A DNA stretch of 64,000 nt from Streptomyces europaeiscabiei (GTDB taxonomy: Bacteria; Actinomycetota; Actinomycetes; Streptomycetales; Streptomycetaceae), in assembly GCF_036346855.1 (NCBI RefSeq), contig NZ_CP107841.1, forward strand, positions 682,001-746,000. The letters are read 5' to 3'. The notes beneath the pieces were generated by a model that worked only from the letters and a program-made list of their open reading frames with translations, had not been told where the DNA came from and searched no databases. Both the position numbers and the translations under genes were made by a program. Position 1 is the stretch's first letter, and every line of letters starts with the position of its first letter. Shown piece after piece: positions 8,248-16,821 of the stretch.

Positions 8248-8979
8248 ATGAAGGTGGAAATCTGGGCCGAGGTCACGTGCCCGTGGTGCGGTCTGGGCAG
8301 TCACCGTCTGGACAAGGCCGTCGAGCAGTTCGAACACCGTGACGAGGTCGAGCTGATCCACCGCTCGTTCCCTCTCTCCGACGATCTGCCGGGCGAGGGA
8401 GTGATGAGCGTGCGCCAGGCCCTCAAGCGGGTCCACGGCGTGGCGGACGACCGTTTGGAAGTGGGCCCCCGCAGGATCGAGGCGCTGGCCGCGAAGGAGG
8501 GGCTGGTTCCGTACCACGTACTCGAGAACGTGGTCGGCAATACCTGGCGGGCGCATGAGTTCCTCGCCCATGCCTCCGCTCAGGGCAAGAACCGTGCGGC
8601 GTGGGACCGGGTCTTCCGCGCCTACTACGGCGAGCAGCGGTCGGTCTTCACCGTCGATGCCCTCGTCGACCTGGCCCCCGGTCTCGGGCTGGACCCGGTC
8701 GAGACCCGGCGGGTGCTGAATGACGGCCGCTTCGGGCAGCAGGTGCAGGACGAGGCACACCAGGCACGGCGCCTCGGTGCCACCGGGGCGCCTTTCCTCG
8801 TCATCGACGGCCGGTACGCCGTCCCTGGCGCCCAGGGCACCGACAGGCTCCTGCGCGCGCTGCGGCAAGCGTGGGACGAGGCCCACCCACCGATTGTCCC
8901 GATCCCGGTGGCGGACGCCGAGGGGGTGTGCGGGCCGGACGGGTGTGCGGTGCCCGCCGCCCATCCGGCCCGCACCTGA
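8248..8979 (+). CDS. DsbA-family (FrnE-like) thiol oxidoreductase
   Basis: 243-residue cytosolic thioredoxin-fold protein of the DsbA/FrnE group. The CPWC redox motif lies at about residues 11-14 (MKVEIWAEVTCPWC), an inserted helical domain covers about 55-150, and the cis-Pro region TGAPFLVIDGRYAVPGAQ lies near 180. FrnE-type proteins catalyse disulfide exchange or isomerisation during oxidative stress. The C-terminus holds two further cysteines (VCGPDGCAVP), sometimes seen in this family. Start choice: ATG at 8248, with GGAGGT 7 bases upstream; an upstream ATG at 8233 lacks a ribosome site. It is the first gene of an apparent redox operon under the divergent HxlR regulator. Confidence 0.9.
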   Translation: MKVEIWAEVTCPWCGLGSHRLDKAVEQFEHRDEVELIHRSFPLSDDLPGEGVMSVRQALKRVHGVADDRLEVGPRRIEALAAKEGLVPYHVLENVVGNTWRAHEFLAHASAQGKNRAAWDRVFRAYYGEQRSVFTVDALVDLAPGLGLDPVETRRVLNDGRFGQQVQDEAHQARRLGATGAPFLVIDGRYAVPGAQGTDRLLRALRQAWDEAHPPIVPIPVADAEGVCGPDGCAVPAAHPART

Positions 8980-9044
8980 TCCACGATCAACCCCCGTTCC
9001 CCTCCCTTCCCCGCATTTCCCATTCGACATACATAGAGGTCACC

Positions 9045-9689
9045 ATGTCCTACCTGCTGCACATCGACTCGTCCTCCATAGGGACCGCTTCGGTCTCCCG
9101 CCAGGTCGCCCAGTCCTTCCGGGACACCTGGACGGGTGAGGTCGTCCACCGGGACCTTGCCGCTTCCCCCGTGCCGCACCTGAGCGCGGCGGGTGTCTCG
9201 GCCCGCTTCACCGACCCCGCCCGGCGCACCCCGGAGCAGACCGCGGCGGCGGCCGTCCAGGACGAACTCATCGAGGAGTTCGTCGGGGCGGGCGCGTACC
9301 TGTTCACCGTGCCGCTGTACAACCGCTCGATGCCCTCGGTGTTCAAGGCGTGGCTGGACCAGATCATCGTCGACGGCCGCACCATCAACTACGGCGGCCA
9401 AGGCACCGCAGCCGGCCGCCCGGCCGTGCTGATCTCCGCCCGCGGCGGCGGCTACGGCCCCGGCACCCCCAACGAGGGCAAGGATTTCCTCGTCCCGTCC
9501 CTGGAGTCCGTCCTGGGCGACCCCGCCGTCCTCGGCCTCGACGTCACCACGCTCACCCCCGAGCTGACCATGGCCCCCGTCGCCCCGACGCTCGCCCACC
9601 TCCTCTCGCTGCACGAGGCGTCCCTGGCGGACGCGCACGAGCAGGCCCGCGTGCGGGCCGAGAAGATCGGCCGGCAACTCGCCGCCTGA
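9045..9689 (+). CDS. azoR: FMN-dependent NADH:quinone/azo reductase
   Basis: 214-residue flavodoxin-like reductase that uses NADH and FMN for two-electron reduction of quinones and azo compounds, avoiding semiquinone radicals. Visible signatures are the phosphate-binding loop SSSIGTASVSRQ (about 8-19), VPLYNRSMPSVFKAWLDQIIVDGRTI (about 88-113) and ISARGGGYGPGTP (FMN isoalloxazine contact). Length fits the family. The ATG at 9045 follows an AGAGGT site. The gene lies 65 bp after the DsbA-like gene and in the same orientation, matching the known pairing of azoreductases with HxlR-type quinone sensors. Confidence 0.92.
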   Translation: MSYLLHIDSSSIGTASVSRQVAQSFRDTWTGEVVHRDLAASPVPHLSAAGVSARFTDPARRTPEQTAAAAVQDELIEEFVGAGAYLFTVPLYNRSMPSVFKAWLDQIIVDGRTINYGGQGTAAGRPAVLISARGGGYGPGTPNEGKDFLVPSLESVLGDPAVLGLDVTTLTPELTMAPVAPTLAHLLSLHEASLADAHEQARVRAEKIGRQLAA

Positions 9690-9786
9690 GCCGATCCGGC
9701 ACGCGCCGTCGCGGTGGGGCCCCTCACGGACCCACCGCTCCGCCCAGCCGTTCCACACCACCAGGCATCCCTCTCAGGAGCCCTTC

Positions 9787-10344
9787 ATGGGTCAAGCCGA
9801 GACCACCCGACGCAAGCGGCCCCCGGTCGCGTTGTTCCATGCGGCCGACCGCCTGGTCCGCCCGCTGCTCGCCTCGCGCCTGCACGGCATCCTCAGCAGA
9901 TTTCTGATGCTGCTGACCTACACCGGCCGCAAGTCCGGACGCCGCATCACCATCCCCGTCGGCTACTTCGACTGGGAGCCCGGCACCGTCCTGGCCACGT
10001 CCTCGCAGAGCACCTGGATCCCCAATCTGCGCTCCGGCCCCACCGTGCACCTGCGTATTCGCGGGCGGGAGCACGAGGCGGTGCCCACCGTGATCGAGGA
10101 CCGCACCGCGATCACCGAACTGCTCGCCGAGTTCGCCGACCGCAAGACGCCGCGCGAGGCGAAGATGCTCGGCCTGCCCGGCGACCGCAAACCCACACCC
10201 GAAGAGCTGTACGCGGCCGGCGGACGAGGGCGCTTCGTCCTCTTCCGGCTCCAGAGCCGAACGGCAGGGCCACCCCTGATGGACCACGGTGCCGCAGGCC
10301 GTTGCCTTCGACGCCGTGCTGCCGCTCGTGACCGCTCATCGTGA
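9787..10344 (+). CDS. Deazaflavin (F420)-dependent nitroreductase-family protein
   Basis: 185-residue split-barrel protein of the Ddn/FDOR family, which uses F420H2 to reduce nitro compounds, quinones and other electrophiles in actinomycetes. Motifs are LLTYTGRKSGRRITIPVGYF (about 38-57), the cofactor strand, WIPNLRSGPTVHLRIRGREHEA (about 77-98), and a C-terminal tail GRFVLFRL. The last ~30 residues after this are low-complexity and poorly conserved (GPPLMDHGAAGRCLRRRAA), which may indicate a shifted stop. The ATG is preceded by AGGAG. It continues the redox operon, so a role in detoxifying quinones or nitroaromatics is likely. Confidence 0.87.
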   Translation: MGQAETTRRKRPPVALFHAADRLVRPLLASRLHGILSRFLMLLTYTGRKSGRRITIPVGYFDWEPGTVLATSSQSTWIPNLRSGPTVHLRIRGREHEAVPTVIEDRTAITELLAEFADRKTPREAKMLGLPGDRKPTPEELYAAGGRGRFVLFRLQSRTAGPPLMDHGAAGRCLRRRAAARDRSS

Positions 10345-10381
10345 GCGGGCTTCTGAACCCGACCCTGTTTGGAGCACCTTG

Positions 10382-11020
10382 ATGCGTGTCACCGTCTTCG
10401 GCGCCAGCGGCGCCATCGGCCAACTTCTCGTCCACCAACTCCTGGACGCCGGACACCAGGTCACCGCCTACGTCCGCACCCCCGCCAAACTCACCCTCGT
10501 CGACGAGAACCTGATCGTGACCACCGGCCGGCTCTCCGACACCACAGCGGTCCGCAAGGCGGTGGCAGACACGGACGCGGTGATCAGCGCACTCGGCCCG
10601 TCGCTGAAGCGGTCCGAGAAGGGCACCGCCGTCACGGACGGCACCCGCACCATCGTCGCGGCCATGCGGGCCGAGGACGTCACGCGGTTCATCGGTCTGG
10701 CCACACCCTCTCTGGCCGATCCGCACGACAAACCGCACTGGAAGCCCAAGGTCCTGCCTGTCATGGCCAAGCTCGCCTTCCCCAACGCCCTGGCCGAGTT
10801 GAAGGGCATGACCGAGGCGGTCACCTCCACCCCGCTCGACTACACCATCGCCCGGATCACCAACCCGGTCGACAAGCCCGCCACCGGCCGTATCAAGTCC
10901 GGTTTCCTGGGCCACGACAAGGTCGGCTCGGCGATGACCCGCGCGGACATCGCCGCATTCCTCGTCTCGCAGCTGACCGACCCCCGCTACCGCCGGGCCA
11001 TGCCCGTCATCAGCAACTGA
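10382..11020 (+). CDS. NAD(P)H-binding (NmrA/SDR-like) reductase
   Basis: 212-residue atypical short-chain dehydrogenase. The N-terminal Rossmann motif is VTVFGASGAIGQLLVHQLLDAGHQVTA (GxxGxxG at about 7-12), followed by a second nucleotide-contact segment DTDAVISALGPSLKR and the conserved TPLDYTIARI. The family includes flavin reductase/biliverdin-reductase-like and NmrA-type proteins. The exact activity is not predictable. It starts 37 bp after the F420-type protein and closes the redox operon. The ATG at 10382 follows GGAGCACCTTG. Confidence 0.85.
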   Translation: MRVTVFGASGAIGQLLVHQLLDAGHQVTAYVRTPAKLTLVDENLIVTTGRLSDTTAVRKAVADTDAVISALGPSLKRSEKGTAVTDGTRTIVAAMRAEDVTRFIGLATPSLADPHDKPHWKPKVLPVMAKLAFPNALAELKGMTEAVTSTPLDYTIARITNPVDKPATGRIKSGFLGHDKVGSAMTRADIAAFLVSQLTDPRYRRAMPVISN

Positions 11021-11061
11021 GGAGAACCCAGCCAGGAGCCTCACCTCAGGTCTGTCCGCCA

Positions 11062-11289
11062 GTCGTCGGTGATCGCCACCCGCGCGGGCTCCCGCATCGG
11101 CCGCGTCACCGCCCTGCGCTTCGCCACCCAGGACGCGCGCGCCTCGTCCTCGCCGACACCAACGCCGACGGAGCCAAAGCCGTGGCCGACGGGATCACGT
11201 CGGCCGGTGGCACCACCCTCACCGTGATCGGAGACCTCAGCGACCAACTCGTCGTCGCCCAGGTCGCACCACCGCCGGCGACGCCTTAG
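11062..11289 (+). pseudogene. Short-chain dehydrogenase remnant, frameshifted
   Basis: The segment opens with VIATRAGSRIGRVTALRFA (a degraded Rossmann TGxxxGIG region). It continues in a second frame with LADTNADGAKAVADGITSAGGTTLTVIGDLSD, the usual second strand and cofactor-discriminating part of an SDR. No catalytic Tyr-x-x-x-Lys follows. A frameshift near 11,145 separates the two halves and the gene ends at 11289. Confidence 0.65.
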
Positions 11290-11322
11290 ACACCGCTGGC
11301 TGGATGGCTCGTTGGGCCGTTC

Positions 11323-12205
11323 GTGGTGGACCTGGTGGAGCGGCTGGTGCCGGATGAGTTGTGGGTATTGTTCCGGCGGGTGGTGCCGCCAGGACCGGCG
11401 ACAGCACCCCGCCGGATCATCAAGGACAGGGGCAACGAGTCATACCGGCCCTGGAGGCCACGAGCCCGAACCGGGCTCTACGAGGAAGGCAATGGGCGGC
11501 GTCGGGCGGGCGACCGGGAGACGCTGGCGGCGATCATTTTCGTGGCGACCTCCGGTTGCACTTGGCGGCAGTTGCCCCCTGTGTTCGGTCCGGCCTGGCC
11601 CACGGTCTATCGACGCTTTGCGCGATGGAGCCGGGCCCGGGTCTGGGCCCGGCTCCATCGCGTCATCCTCGACGAGCTCGGTGCCCGTGGTGAGCTGGAC
11701 TGGTCGCGCTGCGCGATCGACTCGGTCAGCGTGCGGGCGACAAAAGAGGGCCCTTGACCGGACCGAATCCGACTGACCGCGGCAAGTTGGGATCGAAGAT
11801 TCACCGATCATGGACCGGAACGGACTGCCGCTGTCTCTGGGCATCTCCGGTGCCAACATGCACGACAGCCTGGGTTTGGAGCCGCTCGTGCGCGGCATCC
11901 CAGCCGTCCGCTCCCGCCGTGGCCCTCGGCGTCGACGACCGGCGAAACTACACGCCGACAAGGCCTACGACTACAACCACCTGCGCCGATGGCTCCGCGA
12001 GCGCGGAATCTTCCACCGCATCGCCCACAAAGGCATCGAGTCCTCGCAACGGCTGGGTCGACACCGTTGAGTGGTCGAGAGAACCATGTCCCGGCTGTCA
12101 GGCTGCCGCCGGCCGCACCGCCGCTATGAACGCAAGGCCGAACACTTCCTCGCCTTCGTCGGTCTAGCCGCAATCCTCATCGGCTATCGAAGACTCACAG
12201 GCTGA
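11323..12205 (+). pseudogene. IS5-family (DDE) transposase, multiply frameshifted
   Basis: The N-terminal frame (MVDLVERLVPDELWVLFRR ... RETLAAIIFVATSGCTWRQLPP ... TVYRRFARWSRARVW) is typical of the Streptomyces IS5/IS427 group. It stops at 11757 shortly after CAIDSVSVRATK. The gene resumes in another frame with the tail of the DSVSVRA-G-GPNPTDRGKLGSK block. It shifts again with NGLPLSLGISGANMHDS and KLHADKAYDYNHLRRWLRERGI, and ends in a third frame with the RYERKAEHFLAFVGLAAILIGYRR tail. At least three frameshifts make it inactive. I did not find convincing terminal inverted repeats. Confidence 0.88.
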
Positions 12206-12213
12206 GGCGTCGA

Positions 12214-12813
12214 CTACCCGATGAGCTGTTCCGCCGCCTGGCGATACTGCTTCGAGCTGACTTCCGCCAGTTTCCACAGAACGGGCAGACCGTCCTTCCG
12301 AAGCCGGTCCTCCGCCTCCAGCTGGCAAGCCAGCTCAAAGCGGGCCATGCTGTCGAAGGAGCAGATACGGACGGCGGACGGCCAAGCTGCCGCCGCCTGC
12401 GAGGCGAAGTCCAGCGCCTGAGCTGCCCCGAAGTTCTGCTGCTTTGCCTTGGTCAGCCCCACCGTGCCGAACACCAGACGCGACCAGTCGTTAACGAAAA
12501 CACGGCCCGCGAGCCCTGCCGGGTACCTGGCACCCAGGGACCAGCTCTCGGCAAACGCAGAACCAAGCAAGTCGTCGTCGAGTTCCTTGCCGTCAAGAAA
12601 TGCCGTGATGCTCTCCACTCCCGCCATGATCGGGACGTAGTGATCAAGCAGGCCAGATCGCCCGGTCAGCACCTGCACGGCTCCGCCCAGGCGAATGGCT
12701 GCGGCGCAACACAGTGCTTCTCCCACAGCGTCAAACGTCTCGTCCACGATCCCCGGTCCCTTGTCCACCCCGATGGAGGGTGCCCCCAGGCACGACAGCC
12801 GCAATGGCACCAT
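12214..12813 (-). CDS. Hypothetical protein, 199 residues
   Basis: I do not recognise the family. The protein is soluble and mostly helical, with FDAVGEALCCAAAIRLGGAV near the start, DHYVPIMAGVESITAFLDGKELDDDLLGSAFAES in the middle, and a C-terminal helix EVSSKQYRQAAEQLIG. There is no signal peptide. The ATG at 12813 is preferred because AGAGG lies 9 bases upstream; a longer frame upstream to 12867 lacks a ribosome site. It is the immediate right neighbour of the IS5 remnant and its codon bias is weaker than that of the core genes, suggesting acquired DNA. Confidence 0.6.
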   Translation of the reverse strand: MVPLRLSCLGAPSIGVDKGPGIVDETFDAVGEALCCAAAIRLGGAVQVLTGRSGLLDHYVPIMAGVESITAFLDGKELDDDLLGSAFAESWSLGARYPAGLAGRVFVNDWSRLVFGTVGLTKAKQQNFGAAQALDFASQAAAAWPSAVRICSFDSMARFELACQLEAEDRLRKDGLPVLWKLAEVSSKQYRQAAEQLIG

Positions 12814-12854
12814 AGGAAACGACCTCTTAAGGCCGCGGCCGGTACGCCTGCAGC

Positions 12855-13235
12855 TTGGGTCTGTCAAACGAGCGGCTCTGGCCCGTGGTCGACGCCTTGT
12901 CCGACGAACTCGTCTCCGGCATCCGCGCGGTGGCCGCCGGCGACGCCGTCATCTCACCCGGTCCGACCCGCAAGCTCATCGACGCCTTCAGCAGCCGTCT
13001 GCCGGGCCACACGCCCGAACAGCAACGGCAGTCGGCGCGCCTCACCCACCGCGAACGCGAAGTACCCACCGCCGTCGCGACCGGCTGGAGCAACACCGAG
13101 ATCGCCGCACGCCTCTCCCTCGCCGAGTCCACCGCCAAGTCACACGTGAGCAGCATCCTCACCAGGATCGGGGTCCGGGACCGGGTCCAGGCCGTGATCT
13201 TCGCCTACGACGCCGGCCGCGTCAGGCCCGCCTGA
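12855..13235 (+). pseudogene. LuxR/NarL-type response regulator fragment (receiver missing)
   Basis: Only the output half of a NarL/FixJ response regulator remains. It has the end of the receiver/linker (SDELVSGIRAVAAGDAVISPGPTRKLI) and the LuxR helix-turn-helix (LTHREREVPTAVATGWSNTEIAARLSLAESTAKSHVSSILTRIG). The phosphoacceptor receiver domain is absent, and VP replaces the usual VL after ERE. No partner kinase is adjacent. Its 3' end overlaps the convergent DedA gene by 31 bp. Confidence 0.7.
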
Positions 13236-13885
13236 GCATGGCCGGAGGGCTTCGTGGCGGGCTCGGACGCCGTTTCCTGGGTCGGAGGAGACGGGCGGCG
13301 CCTTCTTCGCCACAGCAGCGAGCCCCCGATCGCCGTCAGAGCGACCAGGGCGAGGGCGGGGCCGCCCAGCGTGAGAACGCGCTGGAGAGAGGTCGCGGCG
13401 GCGTATCCGACACCCGCCTCCGCTGTGGCCCACACACAGGCGGCGACGACGCTGTAAGGAGCGATGCGCCTGTAGGGCAGGCGGGTGGCGCCCGCGGAGT
13501 GCGGGGCGAGGGTGCGCACCACCGGCAGGAAGCGGGCCGCGAAGACCGCCCGGCCGCCGTGGCGCGTCATCAGCGTCTCGGCCCTGCCCCACGCGGCATC
13601 CGGAACGCGACGGCCCATGTGGCCGCCGCGCAGCCGGTCTCCGAGGTACCTGCCGGTGCGATGGGCGAGGAAGTCACCCGCCACCACGGCACCGGCTGCG
13701 GCTGCGATGACGAGGAGAAGGTTGACGTGGCCGGTGCGGGCCAGCGCGCCGGCGGTCAGGAGCAGGGTCAGCGTCGGGACGAAAGCACCGATCAGAAGGA
13801 TCGACTCGGCCAGGACCGCAGCGGCCACCACCGTGTACGCCGCGGCCGGCGAGAGGTGGCCGAGGATGTCGGAGAGCGCGTTCAC
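13205..13885 (-). CDS. DedA-family membrane protein
   Basis: 226-residue integral membrane protein of the DedA/SNARE-associated family, whose members act as lipid scramblases or flippases (undecaprenyl phosphate or phospholipid) and affect envelope homeostasis. Features are AESILLIGAFVPTLTLLLTAGALA, the re-entrant/functional motif GAVVAGDFLAHRTGRYLG, FLPVVRTLAPHSAGATRLPYRRIAPYSVVAACVWA, and a last helix before an arginine-rich cytosolic tail. The GTG at 13885 overlaps the methyltransferase stop (GTGA), giving translational coupling. A longer frame to 13978 would run into the upstream gene and is not needed. Confidence 0.87.
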   Translation of the reverse strand: MNALSDILGHLSPAAAYTVVAAAVLAESILLIGAFVPTLTLLLTAGALARTGHVNLLLVIAAAAGAVVAGDFLAHRTGRYLGDRLRGGHMGRRVPDAAWGRAETLMTRHGGRAVFAARFLPVVRTLAPHSAGATRLPYRRIAPYSVVAACVWATAEAGVGYAAATSLQRVLTLGGPALALVALTAIGGSLLWRRRRRPSPPTQETASEPATKPSGHAQAGLTRPAS

Positions 13886-14607
13886 CGACTCGCCCCGTCC
13901 GGCCGCGGCGCGAGTTGGTCCGCGGAGACGAAGGGTCGTTGCAGATGCCAGACGTAGGCGGGGGGAAGGTTGGCCCATACCGTCCAGCGGCCCGTGGCGT
14001 AGGTGCGCTGGTAGCCGGCCATGATCTCGTCCACGGCGGCGTGGCGGCGGGCTTCGGCTCGCGATGCCGTCAGGGCGCGGGCCCTGCGGGTGCCGAGGTA
14101 GGCGAAGTAGGTCAGTGTGCCACCGGGGTGGAGGAGCTCCAGGTAGCGGGCCATGATGCGCTCGACCTGCGCAGGCGTGAAGTTGGTCAGGGGCAGCCCG
14201 GAGACGATGACGTCGTACCGTTGGTCGGTGTCGAGCTGCTCCACGTACGTCTGATGCACGTTCACCTGCGTAGACGCGCCTGTCAGGTGCGGGTGCGTGG
14301 TGACGAGACGGCGCAGTCGCGCGGCGAAACGCGGGTTGGCCTCGACGATGTCCAGGCGGCTGCCTCGGGACAGCTGCGGTATCAGGGCCCGGGTGACCGG
14401 GCCGGTGCCGGCACCGGCTTCCAGGACTGCCAGCGGGTGGGGCGCCTGAGCCCGTACGGGGTCGGTGAGCACGCGGGCCAGGGCCTTGCCGCTGGGGGCT
14501 ATGGCACCCGTGGTGCGCAGATCACGGGCCGCCTCGATCAGGAACATCCAGCCTTCGGCATTGCGCTGCGCCAGGACACGGTCGTGGGAAGTGGTCCAGT
14601 CGTTCAT
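13882..14607 (-). CDS. Class I SAM-dependent methyltransferase (phospholipid N-methyltransferase-like)
   Basis: 241-residue methyltransferase. The SAM-binding motif I is LAVLEAGAGTGPVTRALIPQL (about 58-78), the acidic loop is LDIVEANPRFAARLRRLV, and motif IV is YDVIVSGLPLTNF (the NPPY-like SGLPL segment typical of PmtA-type phospholipid methyltransferases). The C-terminus has WTVWANLPPAYVWHLQRP. The coupled DedA membrane gene supports a lipid or envelope role. It is transcribed divergently from the two-component system at 14731; the intergenic region holds two inverted repeats. Confidence 0.85.
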   Translation of the reverse strand: MNDWTTSHDRVLAQRNAEGWMFLIEAARDLRTTGAIAPSGKALARVLTDPVRAQAPHPLAVLEAGAGTGPVTRALIPQLSRGSRLDIVEANPRFAARLRRLVTTHPHLTGASTQVNVHQTYVEQLDTDQRYDVIVSGLPLTNFTPAQVERIMARYLELLHPGGTLTYFAYLGTRRARALTASRAEARRHAAVDEIMAGYQRTYATGRWTVWANLPPAYVWHLQRPFVSADQLAPRPDGASR

Positions 14608-14644
14608 GGAATTGACGCTAGAAAGCCGCGCCCGGCATGGGATC

Positions 14645-14682
14645 CGCCGTTCTACGACGGCGTCCCCCTACGAAAGTAGGGG
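14645..14682. promoter_or_regulatory. Two adjacent perfect inverted repeats in a divergent promoter region
   Basis: CGCCGT (14645-14650)/ACGGCG (14657-14662) and CCCCTAC (14665-14671)/GTAGGGG (14676-14682) lie side by side between a methyltransferase gene and a histidine kinase gene. The second dyad has a GAAA centre. They are good candidates for the binding site of the adjacent NarL-type response regulator. Confidence 0.55.
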
Positions 14683-14730
14683 ATGGGTATCGCCGATCGT
14701 CAGACGGAATCGCGCACCGGTCTGCCTAGC

Positions 14731-15885
14731 ATGGGCCAGGTGAGCAGCAGAGAAGGCTCCAGGTGGGCGGCCTACGGGCGTGGGGCAGTCGTGGCGTTGT
14801 GCGTGCTGGCCGCCGCGCTGAACGACATAGCGTTCGAAGGGGGCTACCTGGCCCCCGTCATCATCACAGCCCTGGTGTGCGGAACGGCCCTGCTCGTGCC
14901 CCGGCTGCGATGGCCGGTCGCGCCGTTGTTGGTCACCGTGGCCACGGCATGGTGGGGACGGCCGCTGCTGCCCATGCTGGCCATCGCCCTGTTCGACCTG
15001 GCTGTGGACCGCCGGGCGCGGGCGGCCGTGGGCTGCGCAGTCGCCGCGCTGGGCGCCAGCCTGCTCAGCTACCAAGCCACCTCCCTGTGGACGGCGCAGT
15101 CCTACGCGGCCACGCTGGTCCTGCCGGTGCTGGCCGTGCTCGTCGGGCTGTGGCTGGGCAGCCGGCGCCGCCTGGTCCAGGCGCTGGCAGCCGACGTCGA
15201 GCACCTACGCGTCGAGTCCCAGCTGCGCGAGGAAGCGGCCCGCATCGCGGAACGGTCCCGCATCGCCGCCGAGATGCACGACGTCCTGGCCCACCGCCTG
15301 AGCCTCATCGCCCTGCACACCGGTGTGCTGGCCACGAAGAGCGACACACTGCCCGCACCGATCGCCGAACGCCTCGGCCTGCTGCGCACGACATCCGTCG
15401 AAGCCCTCACCGATCTGCGCGATGTTCTCGGTGTACTGCGCGACTCCGACGCCTCGCCGACCAGCGCCGCCCTCACGCCGGTGATGAGGGAAGTGGGGGA
15501 ACTGGCCGACGATGCCCGCGCCGCCGGCCAGCACATCGAGCTGACCACCGACGGCCCTCCCGAGCAGGCTCCCACCACTCACCGCCTGGCCGTGTACCGC
15601 ATCGTCCAGGAGGCACTGACCAATGCCCGCAAGCACGCCGACGGCGCTCCGGTGACCGTACGCATCGGCTACGGGCCACCCGCCACTCTCGTCGAGGTCA
15701 CCAACCCCCCTGGCACTCCCCGCACGGACACCGTCGGCAGCGGCTACGGACTCGTCGGCCTGCGCGAACGTGTCGCCGCCCTCGGCGGGCACCTGGACTC
15801 CGGGCCGGCCGGCGCGGGCGCCTGGCGGCTGGCCGCACGCATCCCCCACCCCGCCGGCATCGAACAGAACGGCACCCGCACATGA
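14731..15885 (+). CDS. Two-component sensor histidine kinase (NarL group)
   Basis: 384-residue membrane sensor kinase. The N-terminal ~130 residues form about four to five transmembrane helices (VVALCVLAAAL, LAPVIITALVCGTALLV, PLLVTVATAWWG, ATLVLPVLAVLVGLWLG). A HisKA_3 dimerisation domain follows with the phosphoacceptor His in RIAAEMHDVLAHRLSLIALHTG, then a HATPase domain with N-box TNARKHADGAPV and G-box SGYGLVGLRERVAALGGHL. There is no large extracytoplasmic sensor, so it may sense within the membrane. The start at 14731 is preferred over the ATG at 14683, which lies in the regulatory dyad. The stop overlaps the regulator's ATG. Confidence 0.9.
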   Translation: MGQVSSREGSRWAAYGRGAVVALCVLAAALNDIAFEGGYLAPVIITALVCGTALLVPRLRWPVAPLLVTVATAWWGRPLLPMLAIALFDLAVDRRARAAVGCAVAALGASLLSYQATSLWTAQSYAATLVLPVLAVLVGLWLGSRRRLVQALAADVEHLRVESQLREEAARIAERSRIAAEMHDVLAHRLSLIALHTGVLATKSDTLPAPIAERLGLLRTTSVEALTDLRDVLGVLRDSDASPTSAALTPVMREVGELADDARAAGQHIELTTDGPPEQAPTTHRLAVYRIVQEALTNARKHADGAPVTVRIGYGPPATLVEVTNPPGTPRTDTVGSGYGLVGLRERVAALGGHLDSGPAGAGAWRLAARIPHPAGIEQNGTRT

Positions 15886-16535
15886 TCCGCACCATGATCG
15901 TCGACGACGACGCCCTGGTCCGCCTCGGCCTGGCCGACCTCCTCGACGGCGACCCCGGCATCGAGGTCGTCGCCCAGGCCCCCGACGGCCTGAAGGCCAT
16001 CGAACAGGCCACCGCCCACCGCATCGACGTCGCCCTCGTCGACGTACGCATGCCCCGCATGGACGGCATCACCGCCACCGCCCGCCTGCGAGCCCTTCCC
16101 CACCCGCCGAAGGTGATCATCCTCACCACCTTCGACCTCGACGAGTACGTCTACAACGCCCTCGCCGCCGGAGCCGACGGCTTCCTGCTGAAGGACACCG
16201 ACCCCGCCGAAATACTGCGCGCCGTCCACCTGGTGGCCGCCGGCTCGGCCATGCTCCACCCCACCGCGGCCCGCCGTCTCATCGACCGCTACCACGCCGC
16301 CAACCAGCCCGAAGCAACCGCCGCCAAGGCCCGGCTGGACCGGCTCACCCCCCGCGAACGCGAGGTGCTCACCCTGCTCGCGCACGGCGACACCAACGCC
16401 GACATCGCCACTCGCCTCGCCATGCGCGAGAGCACCGTCAAGGCCCATGTCAGCCGCATCCTGACCGCGCTGGAAGTCACCAACCGCGTCCAGGCCGCCC
16501 TCGTGGCCCGCGACGCCGGCCTCGCCTCATCATGA
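15882..16535 (+). CDS. NarL/FixJ-type response regulator
   Basis: 217-residue transcription factor. The receiver domain has the acidic pocket VDDDALVR, the phosphoacceptor Asp54 in ALVDVRMPRMDG, the switch Thr in IILTTFDLDEYV and the Lys in FLLKDTDP. The LuxR-type helix-turn-helix is LTPREREVLTLLAHGDTNADIATRLAMRESTVKAHVSRIL (about 151-190). It overlaps the kinase gene by ATGA, so the two are a cognate pair. It may bind the dyads at 14645-14682 and regulate its own operon and the divergent methyltransferase/DedA pair. The input signal is unknown. Confidence 0.93.
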   Translation: MIRTMIVDDDALVRLGLADLLDGDPGIEVVAQAPDGLKAIEQATAHRIDVALVDVRMPRMDGITATARLRALPHPPKVIILTTFDLDEYVYNALAAGADGFLLKDTDPAEILRAVHLVAAGSAMLHPTAARRLIDRYHAANQPEATAAKARLDRLTPREREVLTLLAHGDTNADIATRLAMRESTVKAHVSRILTALEVTNRVQAALVARDAGLASS

Positions 16536-16639
16536 CTGCCTTGTCGGGCCGATACCGTCGAGCCGATCCCCGGCGGAAGCCTTGTTACAGCCTTGAATGT
16601 CCTTGCCTGTGCTCACAGTCGGCGTCTGAGGACCCGGAC

Positions 16640-16815
16640 CTATGCCCGCCATGTCGTGGCAGTGCGGTTGTGGGTGTGTCGAGTGCGTAGCCGGGTAGCG
16701 TCCTGGCCCGGCGGGAGGCCGTAGGTGCTGCGGTACTCGCGGTTGAACTGGGTGGCGCTCACGTATCCGACCGCCTGAGCGATCTGGGCCGCGGTGGCGT
16801 GGCCGGCGAGTAGGC
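16640..16815 (-). pseudogene. AraC-family regulator C-terminal remnant
   Basis: The minus-strand frame reads HATAAQIAQAVGYVSATQFNREYRSTYGLPPGQDATRLR, which is the second AraC helix-turn-helix and the conserved tail of a GlxA/AraC-type activator. No start, sensing domain or first HTH is present. It is truncated at about 16,815 where a different remnant begins on the opposite strand. Confidence 0.65.
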
Positions 16816-16821
16816 GCCGCC

